A stretch of 64,000 nt of DNA. Source: Nematostella vectensis. Taxonomy: Eukaryota; Cnidaria; Anthozoa; Actiniaria; Edwardsiidae. The stretch spans positions 14,829,040 to 14,893,039 of the forward strand of contig NC_064042.1 of assembly GCF_932526225.1 (NCBI RefSeq), written 5' to 3'. The notes beneath the pieces were generated by a model. It was not told the origin of the DNA. It worked only from the letters and a program-made list of their open reading frames with translations, and did no database searches. This document shows, in pieces, positions 60,819 through 64,000 of the stretch (positions within the stretch are counted from its first letter, which is position 1; each line of letters begins with the position of its first letter). A program made the translations under genes and the position numbers.

Positions 60819-61868
60819 TTACATCCTTGTTGCTGTATTCATATCCGTTTTAACTGGAAGCACTACGTTGACCCCAGTTGCAACTGTGTTTCCGACAGCC
60901 CCATTTAGCACACTCCTATCTCCTATGAGTGAGCGGGCCTGTCGCCTAAACGTCCTATTCATTATCCCATAGACAAGTGCATTTACCACATTGCTGACAT
61001 AAACCAAGTATATATATACGAGGTATACCCATCGAGGAAGACTAGCTGTACCAAGGAACGCATTCAGTAGCTCTATCACCACCACAGGGAGCCAGCAGGT
61101 GAGAAAGCCTAGTACAATCGCGAAGAGAGTGTTGGTTACTCGGAGTTCCTCCCCGTTCATTGCACTCCTGGTACCGAGGGAGGGCTGGACGCTATTCACA
61201 TGACGACGTACATTTCTGAACACCTTAAAGTAACAGAATATGATGGTTACCATGGGGATGACAGTGTAGACCAGCAGTAGAAAACTGGTGTAGCTGGATT
61301 TGATCGTTGGGAGCTCTGGGTAGAATGTTATAAAACAGGAGACTTTATCCGGGCGAAAAGTGAACTCTGACCATCGAAGGACCGTGGGAAGAAGAGCCAA
61401 GATCACGGCGATTATCAGCACGATTATGATACTCAAGGCAGCAAAGCGACGAGTGAAGCGCTTCTTATAGCTTACAGAACGAACCACGCGGAAATACCTG
61501 TTAAGCGCGGTTAAAGCCATGATATGCAGCGAGGCCCACGCCAAGACAAGAATCGAGAAACCTTGCAGTTTGCAGCAATAGGGACCCAAGACCCATTTTC
61601 CGGTGATTAAAATGCTCAAAGTCATGGGCATCACCAAGATGGACATGAGGAGGTCTGAGAACGCTAGAGCTATGAGGTAAGTGTTGGTGACAGCGCGACG
61701 CAGAGTTCTGCTTCGTAAAATCAGCCATAAGATCAGAGAGTTTCCCACCAGGGCGGATATGTTGATGACGAAGAGAAAAACACTTTCGGCGATTATCGTG
61801 CTTTTGCTTCGTGACCGAAGCGCGGTGGCTGCGATGGCCAAAAAATATGTGGTATTTGTTGCTTCCAT
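60819..61868 (-). CDS. Rhodopsin-class GPCR, single exon, with atypical TM7 motif (349 aa)
   Basis: Starts MEATNTTY with an N-glycosylation site. TM1 has ALVGNS, TM2 LAFSDLL, TM3 ends ALNRYFRV (NRY for DRY) and TM6 has CWLPV. In TM7 the canonical NPxxY reads NALVY, so the proline that kinks TM7 is replaced by alanine. The third inner loop is short and basic. It is a tandem paralogue of the receptor at 58392-59486 (shared SALVGN, NRYFRV, VYGIMNR). Confidence 0.9.
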   Translation of the reverse strand: MEATNTTYFLAIAATALRSRSKSTIIAESVFLFVINISALVGNSLILWLILRSRTLRRAVTNTYLIALAFSDLLMSILVMPMTLSILITGKWVLGPYCCKLQGFSILVLAWASLHIMALTALNRYFRVVRSVSYKKRFTRRFAALSIIIVLIIAVILALLPTVLRWSEFTFRPDKVSCFITFYPELPTIKSSYTSFLLLVYTVIPMVTIIFCYFKVFRNVRRHVNSVQPSLGTRSAMNGEELRVTNTLFAIVLGFLTCWLPVVVIELLNAFLGTASLPRWVYLVYIYLVYVSNVVNALVYGIMNRTFRRQARSLIGDRSVLNGAVGNTVATGVNVVLPVKTDMNTATRM

Positions 61869-62951
61869 TTTGAACGATGTAACGGTAGCACATTTGAGTC
61901 TTTAAACTGGGGTGTATCAACTGCTTAAAGATTTATGTTGCCTACCGATTTGTATTGAAATTATCACCCTTAACAGCAAGGGGTATACCTGTGATTAAAA
62001 TACTATTCACCTGCGTTCCACAACATCTACCAATTACATGATTTATGGAATATAATTAAGAAAGGTAAACAATAAGTTTAGCCGCATACCTGACGATAAG
62101 TAATTGGTAATTGGATTGCTAGGCAATTGCTATGATCGCTGCTGTGACCGGTGGCTTTGATCGTGACCGCAGCGCGGAGGGAGCGATGAATACTAGATTC
62201 TAACATATAATAATAGGTCCTAGAAAAGAATACTAAATCCTAGAAAAAATACGCAAAAAATCCATGAGTAAAAGGTGAGCAGCGGAACTAATACCACTAA
62301 TATATGACTTATAACACTAATATCTGACTAATAACACTAATATCTAACTAATAACAATAATAAATCTTACTAATAACACTATTGTCTGGCTTAAAGCATT
62401 AATAGCTGACCTGAGCGAGGCTCTTATAATAAGTTCAAACGTCGTATTATCTATGAGCCGTAATCAATGCAAATGATATGAAACAATCGACTTGTTTCAT
62501 TTTCATAGATAATACGTTTGAAATTAGCATCATTTGTTGTTTTTTGCTGCTTGTTGCTTGCGCACCCCCCATCCCTTTCCCTCCCCCTGTCCAAAAACCG
62601 AGAAACACATACTAATTTATAATAAGTAACACTTTTGGAGCCGTTCTCTGTTGTATTCACCTTACAAATTGTTGTCATTGTGGTAAGATAGATAAAATAG
62701 ATAAATTGATAAATTCATAAATGAATGAAACTATTTGAAGCTTTAAAAGCTAAATTACAGGCTTGTCATAATGTATATAATAATAGGTTACACGTGAAAT
62801 AAAATGTGGCATAACATTTTTTAATAATAATAGGAGACATTTTTGTCTTTTGTGATGTGAAGGATAACAAGACAAAAAGAACATGAGAATCAATCAATTG
62901 ATTCGATTTTCGCTTGACAACATGGGATTCTGCACTGTGATTTTCAATTAG
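61869..62951. other. Intergenic DNA upstream of the second GPCR
   Basis: AT-rich, with a short tandem of CTAATAACACTAATAT near 62290-62370. No gene supported. Confidence 0.55.
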
Positions 62952-63141
62952 TCATTCTATTTTGTCTTCGGTGTCCATGTATTGGCTCGTGTGTGTAATC
63001 TGCGTGAACGCGACCCCGTTATGCAGCGTCTCACTCACGAAATCGTTTTTAACAAAACGAAATTCACCTGGACTAAAATCGTCTTCTTCGGTAAGTTTTT
63101 GGGCAAACTCTCTTATAAACCTTCTCAATAAAAATGTTGTG
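62952..63141 (-). CDS. Possible terminal exon of an unseen gene
   Basis: On minus one frame reads FLLRRFIREFAQKLTEEDDF, then SPGEFRFVKNDF and GVAFTQITHTSQ, to a TGA at 62954-62952. The composition looks like coding sequence, with a possible acceptor before it. The rest would lie beyond the right edge. No domain recognised. Confidence 0.35.
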
Positions 63142-63178
63142 GTTTAAAAGCAGTGTTCTTTTTTATTACCCTTAGATA

Positions 63179-63455
63179 TCAGGCCCGTACCCAGGGGGGT
63201 GCGAATGAACCCCCCACCATGGCCGAAGGCCACTTTCGGTTTTCAATGGACGTGCTATTTGTAGACAAAACTATAAAGCATAAGCTAGATATCACTATGG
63301 TATGAAGCCAAATCCGCCAATAAACGTCCCGTGAAGATACAGCAAAGGCATTAAAAAAATCCCTCTTTGTTCTTTCTGGGTGCTCAGATTTGTATCAGAG
63401 AACTCCCCCCCCCCCGAAGAAGATAAGGTCCACTTTTTCGGATTCCGAACCCCCC
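63179..63455. mobile_element. Degenerate inverted copy of the 555-781 MITE
   Basis: Begins TCAGGCCCGTACCC and contains the reverse complement of the internal part of 555-781 (GGTCCACTTTTTCGGATTCC, CATACCATAGTG). The other terminal repeat is not recognisable. Confidence 0.65.
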
Positions 63456-64000
63456 CCCCCCCCCCCTGCCAAAGAAGCCAAATCTGTTTTTTTTTTTTTC
63501 AAACTATGTGGGCGTTCGAGATGCTTACGGAGGAGTCGCTCAAATATCGAATCATTGTTGTTGTTTTTTTTTAATACAAAATATGAGTAGAGGATTACCT
63601 TCACAATAGCCAAATACTTTTTCAAAGAAACAAATGTTGTATCATAATGTGCTATTTCAAAATCATAATGAGAACCTAATTTGCATTAAGAGATTAAAAA
63701 TGTAAAGCGGTTTTTAGCCCCCTCCGGCGTGCCTCGTGGCGCGAAAGCCTTAGATTTCTTAGATGTATTCTTCCAAAAATGCACCGCAGACGTGTTCCCA
63801 TCAGGGTACCTATTTCTTTACCGTGCTATGGCCAGTATCCTTGGTGTTCTTGTTAAGGAGATGACATTCGGGCATCATTGCACATCTTTACCCCTCATTA
63901 CCTACGTAAATCCTTGTAAAGCTCACTTTAAAGCCAAATGGACCTTTACGGCAACTAACATGGCAGCTACAAGCAAGCAAAGTGCTCAATTTCCTCAGCT

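Noticed and set aside
63960..64000. ATGGCAGCTACAAGC at the right edge as a gene start
   Set aside because: Only about 13 codons are visible, too few to judge.

Overview
The window is animal nuclear DNA, most likely from an anthozoan cnidarian (sea anemone or coral type). The host genes are split by AT-rich introns with clear GT-AG borders. They include two zona-pellucida (ZP) domain genes, one with uromodulin-type D8C and CUB domains, a SWIM zinc-finger gene and two intronless rhodopsin-class GPCRs. Minisatellites and short inverted-repeat elements are abundant. I cannot name the species from the sequence alone.

Layout. Positions 174-9450 (minus): a ZP gene whose transmembrane exon lies beyond the left edge; its introns hold a 2.7-kb minisatellite and a 300-bp (AAAT)n tract. 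Positions 11266-27718: a structurally complete Maverick/Polinton (adintovirus-like) element of 16.45 kb with inverted terminal repeats (TIRs), flanked by the direct repeat GCAGG. Positions 28718-41842 (minus): a complete 14-exon gene for a membrane protein of order signal peptide, D8C, D8C, CUB, CUB, ZP, furin site, transmembrane segment. About 44.3-56.9 kb (minus): a SWIM zinc-finger gene. Positions 58392-59486 and 60819-61868 (minus): two GPCR genes. The right edge holds a possible terminal exon and a transposon fragment.

The Polinton is the most interesting part. Its genes are all open: protein-primed DNA polymerase, DDE integrase, a candidate double-jelly-roll major capsid protein, A32-type packaging ATPase, a candidate penton-like minor capsid protein, a run of small membrane proteins, a large orphan protein, an 18-residue-repeat Cys/His protein, an ankyrin protein, a TFIIB-like factor and a small membrane protein. 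Left and central genes are mainly on plus; the four right-hand genes and the integrase are on minus. I found no adenovirus-type protease.

Reading the DNA between genes shows a regulatory layer. An octamer close to YTTAAAGA lies about 26-35 bases before nearly every start codon. Four genes (polymerase, TFIIB, ankyrin, Cys/His repeat) share a longer upstream block ending in AAAAGTGGTTTAAAGAC. Several virion or membrane-protein genes instead have a hairpin between the octamer and the ATG that pairs over or up to the start codon. Because the element also encodes its own TFIIB-like factor, I infer an element-specific transcription programme with two promoter classes. A family of GC-rich palindromes with core CGAGGGGCTAGCCTC is scattered through the element, in four upstream regions and, in the same reading frame (Arg-Gly-x-Ser), inside three different proteins.
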